In this document: piece by piece, positions 17,284 to 26,090 of the stretch
Position numbering within the stretch: the stretch's first letter is position 1
Layout of the letters: each line of letters starts with the position of its first letter
Assembly: GCA_022826205.1 (NCBI GenBank)
Contig: JAJDVJ010000110.1
Coordinates: 26,308-90,307 of the forward strand
DNA: 64,000 nt
Reading direction: 5' to 3'
From: Silicimonas sp.
GTDB taxonomy: Bacteria; Pseudomonadota; Alphaproteobacteria; Rhodobacterales; Rhodobacteraceae
The notes under the pieces: generated by a model
Database searches by the model: none
What the model saw: only the letters and a program-made list of their open reading frames with translations
What the model was told of the DNA's origin: nothing
Made by a program: the position numbers and the translations under genes

Positions 17284-18279
17284 ATGCTGGAATTGGACAG
17301 AAACTTTCGAATTCAGGACCTTTCAGGTTCAATGGAGATCAGCCCGTTCCGGGTCGGCATCCTGCCGGTTCCTGGGTTTGCCTTGATGTCCTATGCTTGC
17401 ACAGTCGAACCGTTGCGCGCGGCAAATCTGCTTTCGGATTCGAAACTGTATGAGATCGTCCATTTTTCTTCCGGCGGTCCGGTTCCGAGTTCTGGTGCCG
17501 CCTTGATTGAAAGGACGAGCCGCCCCGGAGGCGCAAAGGATCTTGACTTGCTCCTTGTTGTGGCGGGCGGCGACCCGTTCGCGTTCGACGATGCGGCGGT
17601 CCTTGAATGGTTGCGGCTTCTCGACACTCAGGGCGTACGAATCGGCGGTGTGTCCGGCGGCTCCGTCATCCTTGCAATGGCGGGTCTGATGGAGGGTCGG
17701 CGCATGACCGTTCATTGGGAACACGCGGCGGCACTTTCCGAGATTCATCCGGATTGCCTGATTGAGCGACGCCTCTACGTGATGGACCGCGACCGCGTGA
17801 CATGCGGCGGCGGCACTGCGCCTCTCGACCTCATGCATGCCCTGATCTCCAGCCAATGGGGCGGAGGATTTGCCCGACTCGTCAGTGACTGGTTCCTGCA
17901 TACGGACGTACGCGCCGCCGCTGACCCGCAGCGTGGCAATCTGGCCGAGCGACTCGGCAGCAACTCTCCGCATCTGGTCGAAGCCGTGTCTGCAATGGAG
18001 GACCATATCGCCGATCCATTGTCCCTGTCCCAGCTTGCAATGGTGGCAGGGGTGACGCCCAGGCACTTGAATCGGCTGTTTGCGGAGCGGCTTGGACGGA
18101 GTACGATGGCATACTACAGGTCAATGCGCCTTGACGTTGCGCAACGGCTGATCAAGAACACGCCAATGTCCATCGCGGAGGTTTCGGAAGCCACTGGTTT
18201 TGTCACGTCGAGTCACTTTTCCGGCGCGTACAGGCAGAATTTTGGCGTTAGTCCGCGCAGGGGTCGGCAGGTCGATTAG
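17284..18279 (+). CDS. glxA: GlxA-family transcriptional regulator (DJ-1/PfpI domain plus AraC HTH)
   Basis: The 331-residue protein has an N-terminal amidotransferase-like DJ-1/PfpI domain (FRVGILPVPGFALMSYACTVEPLRAANLLS, later GGVSGGSVILAMAGLMEG) and a C-terminal AraC double helix-turn-helix (DPLSLSQLAMVAGVTPRHLNRLF and MSIAEVSEATGFVTSSHFSGAYRQNFGVSPR). This is the architecture of GlxA/GbdR/CdhR-type activators, which respond to glycine betaine, carnitine and related methylated amines. It is divergent from mgdABCD with a 58-base gap, so it likely controls that operon. The nucleophile-elbow cysteine of true PfpI peptidases is replaced (VSGGS), fitting a ligand-binding rather than catalytic role. 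Confidence 0.87.
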   Translation: MLELDRNFRIQDLSGSMEISPFRVGILPVPGFALMSYACTVEPLRAANLLSDSKLYEIVHFSSGGPVPSSGAALIERTSRPGGAKDLDLLLVVAGGDPFAFDDAAVLEWLRLLDTQGVRIGGVSGGSVILAMAGLMEGRRMTVHWEHAAALSEIHPDCLIERRLYVMDRDRVTCGGGTAPLDLMHALISSQWGGGFARLVSDWFLHTDVRAAADPQRGNLAERLGSNSPHLVEAVSAMEDHIADPLSLSQLAMVAGVTPRHLNRLFAERLGRSTMAYYRSMRLDVAQRLIKNTPMSIAEVSEATGFVTSSHFSGAYRQNFGVSPRRGRQVD

Positions 18280-18300
18280 GCACTGGAAGGGGAATCGATC

Positions 18301-19020
18301 ATGAAGCTTCTTGTCTTGCAGCATGCGGAAGCCGAGCATCCGGGGATTTTCAGAAAGTTTCTCAGCGAGGATGGCCACGACTACGACGCGGTCGAGCTTG
18401 ATGCTGGCGAAGAATTGCCTTCCATCGACGGATACGACGGGCTCTGGGTGCTGGGCGGCCCGATGGACGTCTGGCAGGAGGATACACATCCTTGGCTGGT
18501 GGCGGAGAAGGCGTGCATTCGGGACGCGGTTGAGGGCCGGGGCCTTCCGTTCCTTGGACTCTGCCTCGGCCATCAATTGCTTGCCGAAGCCCTTGGCGGC
18601 AGCGTCGGTCCGTCACGGACACCGGAGATCGGCATCATGGATGTGCAACTGACGGAAGATGGAGCGACCGGCGTGATCTTTGACGGGTTCCCGGAGGCAT
18701 TCCCCTGCCTGCAATGGCACTCGGCCGAAGTGACGAAAGTGCCGGCAGGGGCGGAGGTGCTGGCGACATCTCCGGCCTGCGCCGTGCAGGCGCTCAAATG
18801 GGGTCCAAGAGCATATTCGGCACAGTTTCACATAGAGATCGAAGCGGACACGGTCACGAACTGGAACATGATTCCCGAGTATGCGGATGCGCTTGTCCAG
18901 GCCATGGGCTCAGACGGACCTGCTCGACTTGAAAGGGACCTCGATGCCAATATTGACGCGTTGAATTCACTGGCCGAGAGGCTCTACATCAACTGGCTTC
19001 AGGCTGCAGCCCAGATCTAG
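18301..19020 (+). CDS. Class I glutamine amidotransferase-like protein
   Basis: The 239-residue protein is a stand-alone GATase1 domain of the GMP-synthase-like group: LLVLQHAEAEHPGIF, LGGPMDVW, the nucleophile elbow LGLCLGHQLLAEALGG with Cys88, and the catalytic HIE near residue 179 (usual HPE). It could hydrolyse a gamma-glutamyl bond or pass ammonia to an unlinked partner. It follows the GlxA regulator by 21 bases on the same strand, in a region full of gamma-glutamyl chemistry, so gamma-glutamylmethylamide or glutamine hydrolysis is plausible but unproven. Its last bases overlap the convergent GntR gene. Confidence 0.8.
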   Translation: MKLLVLQHAEAEHPGIFRKFLSEDGHDYDAVELDAGEELPSIDGYDGLWVLGGPMDVWQEDTHPWLVAEKACIRDAVEGRGLPFLGLCLGHQLLAEALGGSVGPSRTPEIGIMDVQLTEDGATGVIFDGFPEAFPCLQWHSAEVTKVPAGAEVLATSPACAVQALKWGPRAYSAQFHIEIEADTVTNWNMIPEYADALVQAMGSDGPARLERDLDANIDALNSLAERLYINWLQAAAQI

Positions 19021-19691
19021 GTTTCGGCGGCGCGCGTAAGTGAGAGGCGTGCGGTTTCCAGATGTTCCTTCATTTTCGCTGCGGCGCGTTCCGGTTCGCG
19101 TGAGCGAAGCGCACTCAGGATGTCCCGGTGCTGGACGTTGTACTGATCAATCATGGCAGCATTGAGAGTCAGTTGCCTCATCCGCGTCCACTCGTCGAGC
19201 GAACGCACGGTGTTGATTTGCTTGATTAGCCAGATGAGCAGGTTGTTGCGCGTGGCCGAGGCCAGGACCATGTGAAACGCTGTGTCGGCTTCCGCAAATG
19301 CCGTCGGGTCAGTCGTCGCGCTCTCCATGCGCCGACATAGGTCCTCCATGGCGTCAAAGTCCTCTCGTTTGCCGTGAAGGACACTGAGCCGGCAGATATG
19401 CGGTTCAAGCGCAAATCGAGCGTCAATGAGCTCGAGCGGCGCCGCCTCCTCGACTGCCTTCGGAATCGATTGGTCACCGATGCCGGTCACATATGCGCCG
19501 CTCCCGGGCCGGATTTCGAGCAGGCCTTCCCTTTCAAGTTGTTGCAGCGCGTCACGGAGCGTGTTTCGTGCAACCCCGAAAGACTCTGCAAGTTGGCGTG
19601 AAGCTGGCAGACGATCATATCGCCGATAGGTTCCGTCCGTGATCGACCGCCGAATCTCCACGGCGACATTTGAAGAATTGCGCCAAGCCAT
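19017..19691 (-). CDS. GntR-family transcriptional regulator (FadR subfamily)
   Basis: With ATG 19691 as start (AGGTGG ahead of it) the protein has 224 residues: an N-terminal winged helix (DRLPASRQLAESFGVARNTLRDALQQLEREGLLEIRPGSGAYV) and a helical FCD domain (ADTAFHMVLASATRNNLLIWLI..., HRDILSALRSREPERAAAKMKEHL). An upstream in-frame ATG (19763) is less likely because it lies inside the operator-like repeat. It is divergent from the long plus-strand amine block beginning at 19841 and is the best candidate for its local regulator. Confidence 0.87.
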   Translation of the reverse strand: MAWRNSSNVAVEIRRSITDGTYRRYDRLPASRQLAESFGVARNTLRDALQQLEREGLLEIRPGSGAYVTGIGDQSIPKAVEEAAPLELIDARFALEPHICRLSVLHGKREDFDAMEDLCRRMESATTDPTAFAEADTAFHMVLASATRNNLLIWLIKQINTVRSLDEWTRMRQLTLNAAMIDQYNVQHRDILSALRSREPERAAAKMKEHLETARLSLTRAAET

Positions 19692-19704
19692 TTGGGCCAC
19701 CTGC

Positions 19705-19762
19705 TGATCCAATGCTATTCCAAAAGTAGCAGAATCTGCGTCACATGCAACAGATTGGATCA
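19705..19762. promoter_or_regulatory. Perfect 9-bp inverted repeat between GntR gene and amine block
   Basis: TGATCCAAT (19705-19713) and ATTGGATCA (19754-19762) are exact reverse complements separated by 40 bases, in the gap between the GntR gene and the divergent FAD oxidoreductase operon. Two inverted copies about four helix turns apart fit a dimeric or looping repressor site. The motif shares TTG(G)ATCA with the palindromes before the other GntR gene. Confidence 0.5.
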
Positions 19763-19840
19763 AAAAGGGGTTGATTTTGGTGCGCCGCCGCGCACAATGT
19801 GCGATTCAGAGGTTCGATCTGCGAGACGGGAGTAACCTGC

Positions 19841-21184
19841 ATGTCTGTACCGAGTCACGTCGACTACGTGATAATTGGCGCGGGGATCCACGGCATCTCA
19901 ACCGCGTGGAAACTGGCTGAGCGGCTCATCGAGAAAGGCGAAGAGGTCGAGGGTCGAATTGTCATCCTGGACAAGTCGGGCATTGCATCCGGTGCCAGCG
20001 GGATCGCCTGCGGGGTTGTACGCAACAACTACTTCCAGCCGGCCATGCGCAGGCTCATGGCGCATTCGGTCGACGTTTGGGAGACCGACCCTCAAGGCCT
20101 TTCCTATCATCCCGTTGGCTACATGCAGATAAGCCCGGAATCGATGCGTGACGATGTCGGAACGATCTTTGCACAGCAGCAGGAAATTGGGTACGACAGC
20201 GCTTTCATAGAGGGAGCAAATGCCAGCACGTCGTACATGCGTGGCATTTTCGGTGACTGGCAGGCGCAGAACATTACGAGCGTCCTGCATGAGAAGCGGG
20301 GCGGTTTCTCCAATCAAACCAAGACCATGTATGCCCTGGCCGACAAGGTGGAAAGACTGGGCGTGCGCATAATTGCCGGTGTCGAGGTCAAGGGATTCAA
20401 TTCAATGAACGGCTCAGGCGCGATCGGATCGGTCGAGACAAGCAAGGGCACGATCTCCTGCGAACGCGTCATAATCGGGGCAGGTCCATGGATTCGCGAT
20501 TTCTGGAACATGCTGGACCTGCCGAACGAGATCTTGATCAAGGGCGTGAACGGCGAGACGCATGAAGATGTGCCAATGTGGCGCTTCTGGCAGCTGGAAG
20601 AGGGTGTGTTGCTCATCGACCCGAACGAAGGGCTTGCGGATGACGGTTCGCTGCCGCCGGTCATCCATGTCGATACCGACGCCGAACTCAGATCGACAGT
20701 GGATGATTCTGTCATCACCGACGAGATGTGGGGCATCTACTACAAGCCTGACTTTCACTTCGGTGGCATCCAAGGAGGAGCCTCGCCTTACAAGGTCGAC
20801 ACGCCGGCCGACGAAGTGCAGATCGACCCGTACGGACCTTCAAGCCCGGAATTCGTTGCCAGCGACGATTTCGCGCACATGTGGGTCAGCGCTCTTGCCC
20901 ATTGCCAAAGGCGCTACGAAGGCAAGATGCCCAAGTATCATCGAGAAGCCTCGGGAGGGATCGGCTGCTTCACGGCGGACAGCTTTCCGGTCTTCGACCA
21001 CTTTCACGAAAATGTCGCGGTCATCGCCGACAGCAATCACGGTTGGAAAATGATTGGCGTCGGACACCTGATCGCAGACGAGGTGCTTGGAGAAAGACAG
21101 GAACTTCTGGAGCCGTTCCGCTTCGGCCGCTTCGCCAAGGGTGAGCTGCATCCAGTTTCCAACAGCCCCTACCCATGGAGCTGA
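19841..21184 (+). CDS. FAD-dependent oxidoreductase (DAO family) heading the glnT-glx block
   Basis: The 447-residue protein is a DAO-family flavoenzyme: VDYVIIGAGIHGISTAWKLAERL near the N-terminus binds FAD, GSGASGIACGVVRNNYFQPAMRRL resembles the beta subunit of sarcosine oxidases, and a C-terminal AVIADSNHGWKMIGVGHLIADEVLG closes the FAD site. It likely oxidises a secondary or tertiary amino acid, but no covalent-flavin motif is obvious. ATG 19841 is chosen because GGGAG precedes it; the frame is open to 19799. Related genes accompany glnT and glxBCD in rhizobia and other alphaproteobacteria, which fits this layout. Confidence 0.8.
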   Translation: MSVPSHVDYVIIGAGIHGISTAWKLAERLIEKGEEVEGRIVILDKSGIASGASGIACGVVRNNYFQPAMRRLMAHSVDVWETDPQGLSYHPVGYMQISPESMRDDVGTIFAQQQEIGYDSAFIEGANASTSYMRGIFGDWQAQNITSVLHEKRGGFSNQTKTMYALADKVERLGVRIIAGVEVKGFNSMNGSGAIGSVETSKGTISCERVIIGAGPWIRDFWNMLDLPNEILIKGVNGETHEDVPMWRFWQLEEGVLLIDPNEGLADDGSLPPVIHVDTDAELRSTVDDSVITDEMWGIYYKPDFHFGGIQGGASPYKVDTPADEVQIDPYGPSSPEFVASDDFAHMWVSALAHCQRRYEGKMPKYHREASGGIGCFTADSFPVFDHFHENVAVIADSNHGWKMIGVGHLIADEVLGERQELLEPFRFGRFAKGELHPVSNSPYPWS

Positions 21185-21188
21185 TGAA

Positions 21189-21218
21189 CCCGCCCGTCCG
21201 GAATGTGGGCGGGCATTT
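21189..21218 (+). terminator. Hairpin followed by TTTT between the FAD oxidoreductase and glnT-like genes
   Basis: CCCGCCC (21189-21195) pairs with GGGCGGG (21207-21213) around an 11-base loop and is followed by CATTTT. It is a weak intrinsic terminator or attenuator and could lower expression of the downstream glnT-like gene relative to the oxidoreductase. Confidence 0.5.
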
Positions 21219-21239
21219 TGACCGACTGGGAGAACGATC

Positions 21240-22715
21240 GTGGCAATGGATATAGAGAAGTTCGTCGAAGCGAAGGGTCGAGACGAAAGGATCAAGGAAG
21301 TTCGCAAGAAGATCGACGAATTGGGTATTGAGTATCTTTACCTTCAATTCGTTTCGGTCACCGGCAAGATAATGGGCAAAGGCATTCCTGCCGATCACTA
21401 GGAAAGCGTGGCCAAGAAGGGCTTTCAGCTCGTCTACGGTGCCACCGTCAATCTCTTCACCGACCGGGCTGGGAACTATCTGGGATACGGCCCGGAAGCT
21501 GCCGAACTTGTCGGAATTCCTGAGCCCGAGACGTTCATGCAATTGCCCTGGGCTCCGGAAATCGGACGATTCTACTGCACGCTCTTCCGCAATCGAGAGG
21601 AGAGGCAGGACCCGGGAGCCTACCTCACTGCCGACTGCCGCGGCAATCTTCGTCGGCTGCATGATGACTTCCAGAAGAAGCACAAGCTGCAGCTACGGAT
21701 GGGCACCGAGCCCGAGATGATGTGGCTGAAGTTCGACGAGAACGGCAAGCCCAGCGACGGGTTTTCCAAGCCGTACTGCTACCACATCGACCAGTTCGAG
21801 TCGCTTCGGCCTGTGTCCCTGCAAGTCATACGCTACGCGCGCATGATGGGTCTCGACATGATCCAGGGCGATCACGAGGACGCTCCGGGCCAGCTGGAAC
21901 TCAACTGGACCTTCGATGACGTGTTGCGCAATGCCGACCGACTGACCACCTATCGCCAGATCTGTGCCCAGGTTGCTCGCGAGCACGGAATCTTCGCATG
22001 TTTCATGTCGAAGCCGTTCATGGGCGTCTCGGCTTCCGGCTGCCACCACAACATGTCGCTCTGGACCAAGGGCAAGGACGGCTTCAAGCCGACCGGCAAC
22101 GACCCGAAGAAGCTGCCGGGACTGAAGGAGAACTACTTGTACGTGTCGGGTGGCAAGAACACGTTCATGCCCGACACGAACGATCTCCAATTGCCGGGCA
22201 AGACCGGCCTTAAGGCGATCGGCGGCGTTGTGAAGCATCTCCAGGCCCTGACAGCGATCGGATGCTCCACGGTGAATTCCTACCGGCGGCTATGGGACAC
22301 GGGCTTCTGGGCACCGGTCTTTTCTGACTGGGGGTTTCAGAACAGGACGACGGGCCTTCGCGTCTCGGCGCCAGGCCGGTTTGAGTATCGCTCGGTCGAT
22401 TCGATGGTGAACCCCTATCTCATGGGTTCGGCGCTTCTGGCAGCGATGGACGATGGTCTCGAAAACGACCTTGATCCTGGCAAGCCTGAAGAGCGCAACA
22501 TTTACGAAGCGATGGCGGAAGGCAAGAAGGTTCGCAAGCTGCCGATGTCGCTTGGTGAGGCTTTGGATCATCTTGCAAAGAACAAGGTCGTCCAGCGCGG
22601 TCTTCCGGGCGAGATGTACAGGCTCTACGAAGAGTACAAGCGCGACGAGTTCGCGCGTTTCATGTCAACCGTCACTGAATGGGACAACAAAATGTACATG
22701 GAGTGCCTGCCATGA
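21240..22715 (+). pseudogene. glnT: Type III glutamine synthetase (GlnT-like) interrupted by one in-frame TAG
   Basis: Read from GTG 21240 (or ATG 21246) the frame encodes the conserved GlnT N-terminus, including YLYLQFVSVTGKIMGKG, then meets TAG at 21399-21401 after 53 codons, and continues without frame change to 22715 with an otherwise normal glutamine synthetase: MGTEPEMMW (metal ligands), GDHEDAPGQLELNW, SGCHHNMSLW and FQNRTTGLRVSAPGRFEYRS. From memory of the family the TAG position (ADH-x-ES) is Trp, one transition away (TGG to TAG). A GTG at 21408 with AGGAAA ahead could restart translation and give a 435-residue protein lacking the first strands of the beta-grasp domain. Its motifs differ from GmaS at 37.1 kb, so it is more likely glutamine synthetase than gamma-glutamylmethylamide synthetase. 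Confidence 0.8.
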
Positions 22716-22786
22716 ACAGAGGCGTCTGGAGTCGGATGCAACTGTGGCACCCATTGTCCCGGGGAAGACTGAGGAGGCATACCTGA

Positions 22787-23722
22787 ATGTGCGGAATTGC
22801 AGGAATAATTCACAAGGGCCGTCGCGCAAATGTCGGCGCGGAAATGACGTCGATGTTGCAGGCGCTAAAGCATCGGGGGCCGGATTCGACCGGATATGCG
22901 GTCTATGGAGATCCGGGCGAGGGCGAGTATGTCATGCGTCTCAAGATTGCCGAAGCCGAGGACATGGAAATTGGACGCAGCATCCATGACCGGCTGGAAG
23001 AGCGCATCGTGGCGGTCGACTCGATTCTCGCCAGCCACGGGGCCGAGGTCAAGGTCAAGGAGCGGGTTCGGCCCTACGCACTGCGTTACGTGCTGAACCA
23101 TGAGGGCGACACGGGCGACATGGCCGAGCACATCGAGGAAACGGAAGGTGTCGAAATCCTCTCGCTCGGAAACGGCCTGGAGCTGATCAAGGATCTTGGC
23201 GATGCTGGCAGCGTGGCGGAGGCGTATGGGATAGGCGACTTCGAGGGAACCCACGGCATAGGCCATACCCGAATGGCAACGGAGTCGGACGTCGACATCA
23301 AGTCGGCTCATCCCTACTGGGCGTTTCCCTACAACGATGTCAGTGTTGTCCATAACGGGCAGATTACCAACTACTGGATCATGCGCCGTGAAATGGAGCG
23401 GAAAGGGCACCGCTTCATGTCGGACTGCGACAGCGAACTCCTCGCCGTGTACACTGCCCATCATCTGGCCAACGGCGTGCAATTGGAAGAAAGCCTGCGC
23501 CGTTCCATAGATGAGATCGACGGCGTGTTCACGTATCTAGTCTGCACCAGGGACCAGCTTGGCATGGCCAAGGACACCATGGCCGCCAAGCCTCTCGTGC
23601 TTTACGAGTCCGACGATCTCATCGCCATGGCTTCGGAAGAGGTGGCGATCCGCGCGATCTTCCCGGAAGAAATCGATACGTACGATCCCTACGACGAGGA
23701 GGTTCGCGTATGGCAGGCGTGA
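22787..23722 (+). CDS. mgsA: Class II glutamine amidotransferase subunit (MgsA / GlxB)
   Basis: The 311-residue protein starts MCGIAGII, so Cys2 becomes the N-terminal nucleophile of a class II (Ntn) glutamine amidotransferase; GIGHTRMATESDVDIKSAHPYW and VVHNGQITNYW are further active-site blocks. It corresponds to the amidotransferase domain of glutamate synthase on its own chain. With the next two genes it makes the three-subunit enzyme called MgsABC (N-methylglutamate synthase) in methylamine users or GlxBCD in rhizobia. AGGAGG lies just upstream. Between the catalytic blocks there is an unusual acidic insertion (about residues 60-140) not found in classical GltB. Confidence 0.82.
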   Translation: MCGIAGIIHKGRRANVGAEMTSMLQALKHRGPDSTGYAVYGDPGEGEYVMRLKIAEAEDMEIGRSIHDRLEERIVAVDSILASHGAEVKVKERVRPYALRYVLNHEGDTGDMAEHIEETEGVEILSLGNGLELIKDLGDAGSVAEAYGIGDFEGTHGIGHTRMATESDVDIKSAHPYWAFPYNDVSVVHNGQITNYWIMRREMERKGHRFMSDCDSELLAVYTAHHLANGVQLEESLRRSIDEIDGVFTYLVCTRDQLGMAKDTMAAKPLVLYESDDLIAMASEEVAIRAIFPEEIDTYDPYDEEVRVWQA

Positions 23723-23798
23723 CGTCCGGCCAAGTTCGGGGCGGGGCGGAGTCCCGTTTCGTGATGGCAGACATCGGTGGTGTAGAAGGAGTCGGCAA

Positions 23799-24668
23799 AT
23801 GTCTGGAGTAAGTGATGCCGAACTCAGGGAAATGACTCAGGAAGAGCGGGTCAACGCCCTTGGCATGACGACCGAACAGCTCACGGGCAAGTCGCTCTAT
23901 ATTGAGTTCGATCCTGATGCGCAGGAGCGGTTTGCCTATCCGTGGGCGCCGGATGTCGACTTCAACAAGCGCACTGAAGTGGACGCCGGTGAACTGACCA
24001 ACACCGAAGTCAATTCCCGAATTCGCGACCTGATGGCAGAGGGTTATGGAACGATCGTACTGCAGAACCCGCGCGGCAAGCATTCGCTGGCGGTCGGAAT
24101 CCTCTCTCGGCTGAACCTGATCATCGAAGGGTCAACTGGATACTTCGGCGTTGGCCTGATCGACGGTCCCAATGTCCGGATCAACGGTCGCGTAGGGTGG
24201 TCCTGCGCGGAAAACATGATGTCGGGCACGGTCGTTGTTGAAAAGAACGCGGGTTCGACCTTTGGCGCGGCAATCCGTGGCGGCGATCTGGTGTGCAGGG
24301 GATCGGTGGGGTCCCGGACCGGAATTGACATGAAGGGCGGCACTATCATTGTCGGAGGCGACACAGGTGCGCTTTCCGGCTTCATGATGCAACGGGGGCG
24401 GATGGTGGTCTGCGGCAACGCGGGGAAGAACCTCGGCGACTCGATGTATGACGGCACGATCTATGTCGGAGGTGAAATCCGGTCGCTCGGCGTCGATGCG
24501 GTCACAGCCGATCTTACAGGGCTCGACAAGGACTGGCTGACGCGAAAGCTGACCCAGTACGGGCTCATGCCTGACAATGGTGTGGGTCACTTCACCAAGA
24601 TCGTCGCCGGAAAGCAGCTCTGGAACTACGACAACCTTGAGCCAAACGAGAAGAAACTGATCCTGTAG
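23799..24668 (+). CDS. mgsB: Glutamate-synthase-like GXGXG-domain subunit (MgsB / GlxC)
   Basis: The 290-residue protein is a GXGXG right-handed beta-helix, the C-terminal domain type of glutamate synthase: repeated turns such as GYFGVGLIDGPNVRINGRVGW, GSTFGAAIRGGDLVCRGSVGSRTGID, KGGTIIVGGDTGALSGFMMQRGRMVVCGNAGKNLGDSMYDGTIYVGG. The beta-helix holds the FMN and amidotransferase subunits in register around the ammonia tunnel. ATG 23799 has GGAG upstream; 76 bases separate it from mgsA. The first 70 residues precede the helix and may be a subunit-contact arm. Confidence 0.85.
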   Translation: MSGVSDAELREMTQEERVNALGMTTEQLTGKSLYIEFDPDAQERFAYPWAPDVDFNKRTEVDAGELTNTEVNSRIRDLMAEGYGTIVLQNPRGKHSLAVGILSRLNLIIEGSTGYFGVGLIDGPNVRINGRVGWSCAENMMSGTVVVEKNAGSTFGAAIRGGDLVCRGSVGSRTGIDMKGGTIIVGGDTGALSGFMMQRGRMVVCGNAGKNLGDSMYDGTIYVGGEIRSLGVDAVTADLTGLDKDWLTRKLTQYGLMPDNGVGHFTKIVAGKQLWNYDNLEPNEKKLIL

Positions 24669-24713
24669 CGGAGGAGCGCGTTGGCTCCGCCACAAATCCG
24701 AAAGGACGAAGAC

Positions 24714-26075
24714 ATGCCTGACGATGGACGGATAAAGAAGCCGCTGGGCCGCGATGTCAATCGCATCGGCGACAGCTTCATCTTTCCTCCGCACGTTATC
24801 GACGACATCCACATCAAGTCCGAGCTTGGTCGCTACCGGATGCGGGGTTTTTCGCTCTTCAAGAAGATTCCGCATTGGGACGATCTGACCTTTCTGCCTG
24901 GAACGCTGACCCGGTTCGTAATCGAGGGCTATCGCGAGAAATGCGAGACCAGAACCGTGATCGGTCCGCGCGCAAAACGGCCGCTCGAACTGGACATTCC
25001 TGTGTACGTGACGGGCATGAGTTTCGGCGCGTTGAGCTACGAGGCCAAGACGGCGCTTGCGCGAGGCGCCACGATGGCGGGCACCGCGACTTGCTCGGGC
25101 GAGGGGGGCATGATCCCTGACGAGCGACGCTACTCCTCGAAGTGGTTCTATCAGTGCATCCAGTCGCGCTACGGGTTCAATCCGCATCACCTGGTGCTGG
25201 CGGATGGATGCGAGTTCTTCATTGGCCAAGGTTGCAAGGTTGGGCTCGGGGGGCACCTGATGGGCCAGAAGGTGACCGACCAGGTGGCGGAGATGCGATC
25301 CTTGCCTGCCGGCATTGACCAACGTTCGCCGGCACGTCATCCAGACTGGCTCGGACCAGACGACTTGGCGCTGAAAATTCAGGAAATTCGGGAAGCCACC
25401 GATTGGCAGATCCCAATCCAGCTCAAGCTTGGTGCGGCGCGGGTCTATGACGACGTCAGGATGGCGGTCAAGTGCGACCCGGACTCGATCTACATAGACG
25501 GGATGGAAGGCGGCACCGGGGCAGGACCGCATCTTGCAACGGAGGATACCGGCGTGCCGGGAATGGCCGCCATTCGTCAGGCAAGAAAGGCAATCGACGA
25601 CCTCGGCAAGCGCGGCGAGATCAGCCTCGTCTATGCCGGAGGCATCCGCAACGGAGCGGATGTCGCAAAAGCCGTTGCACTCGGCGCAGACGGCATCGCG
25701 CTTGGCCACTCCGTAATGATGGCCTTGAACTGCAACAAGGACATTCCTGAAGCCAACTATCCGGAAGAAATCGGCGCCGAACCTGGGTATTGCTACCACT
25801 GCCATTCCGGCCGGTGCCCGGTTGGCGTGGCAACGCAGGATCCGGTCCTGCGATCACGGCTTGACCCTGACGAGGCAGCGGAGCGAGTCTACAATTTCCT
25901 CCACACCTTGACGATCGAGGCTCAGCTCTTTGCGCGCGCCTGCGGCAAGACGCACCTGCACTCGCTGGAACCCGAGGACCTTGCCGCCCTGACAATGGAA
26001 GCATCGGCCATGGCGGGCGTGCCGCTCGCAGGCACGAATCACACTGTCGGCATAGACGACTATCACCACCTGTAG
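24714..26075 (+). CDS. mgsC: Glutamate-synthase-like FMN subunit (MgsC / GlxD)
   Basis: The 453-residue protein is the FMN-binding alpha/beta barrel of glutamate synthase: PVYVTGMSFGALSYEAKTALARGA, CSGEGGMIPDER, QIPIQLKLGA, YIDGMEGGTGAGPHLATEDTGVP, VYAGGIRNGADVAKAVALGADGIALG. A Cys cluster C360-x2-C363-x4-C368 binds the Fe-S centre. In methylamine users the enzyme transfers the methylamine of gamma-glutamylmethylamide to make N-methylglutamate; in rhizobia the homologue is GlxD. The presence of gmaS and mgd genes supports the first reading. ATG 24714 is chosen over an upstream TTG at 24681. Confidence 0.85.
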   Translation: MPDDGRIKKPLGRDVNRIGDSFIFPPHVIDDIHIKSELGRYRMRGFSLFKKIPHWDDLTFLPGTLTRFVIEGYREKCETRTVIGPRAKRPLELDIPVYVTGMSFGALSYEAKTALARGATMAGTATCSGEGGMIPDERRYSSKWFYQCIQSRYGFNPHHLVLADGCEFFIGQGCKVGLGGHLMGQKVTDQVAEMRSLPAGIDQRSPARHPDWLGPDDLALKIQEIREATDWQIPIQLKLGAARVYDDVRMAVKCDPDSIYIDGMEGGTGAGPHLATEDTGVPGMAAIRQARKAIDDLGKRGEISLVYAGGIRNGADVAKAVALGADGIALGHSVMMALNCNKDIPEANYPEEIGAEPGYCYHCHSGRCPVGVATQDPVLRSRLDPDEAAERVYNFLHTLTIEAQLFARACGKTHLHSLEPEDLAALTMEASAMAGVPLAGTNHTVGIDDYHHL

Positions 26076-26090
26076 GGAGGACCTGGCGCA

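Noticed and set aside
21399..21401. Pyrrolysine codon as the explanation for the TAG in glnT
   Set aside because: Kept only as something to test. TAG is used as a normal stop elsewhere in the window, no pyl genes are seen, and a Trp-to-stop transition explains it more simply.
24132..25805. 557-codon minus-strand frame
   Set aside because: Antisense shadow of mgsB and mgsC, with low-complexity His/Arg/Val composition.
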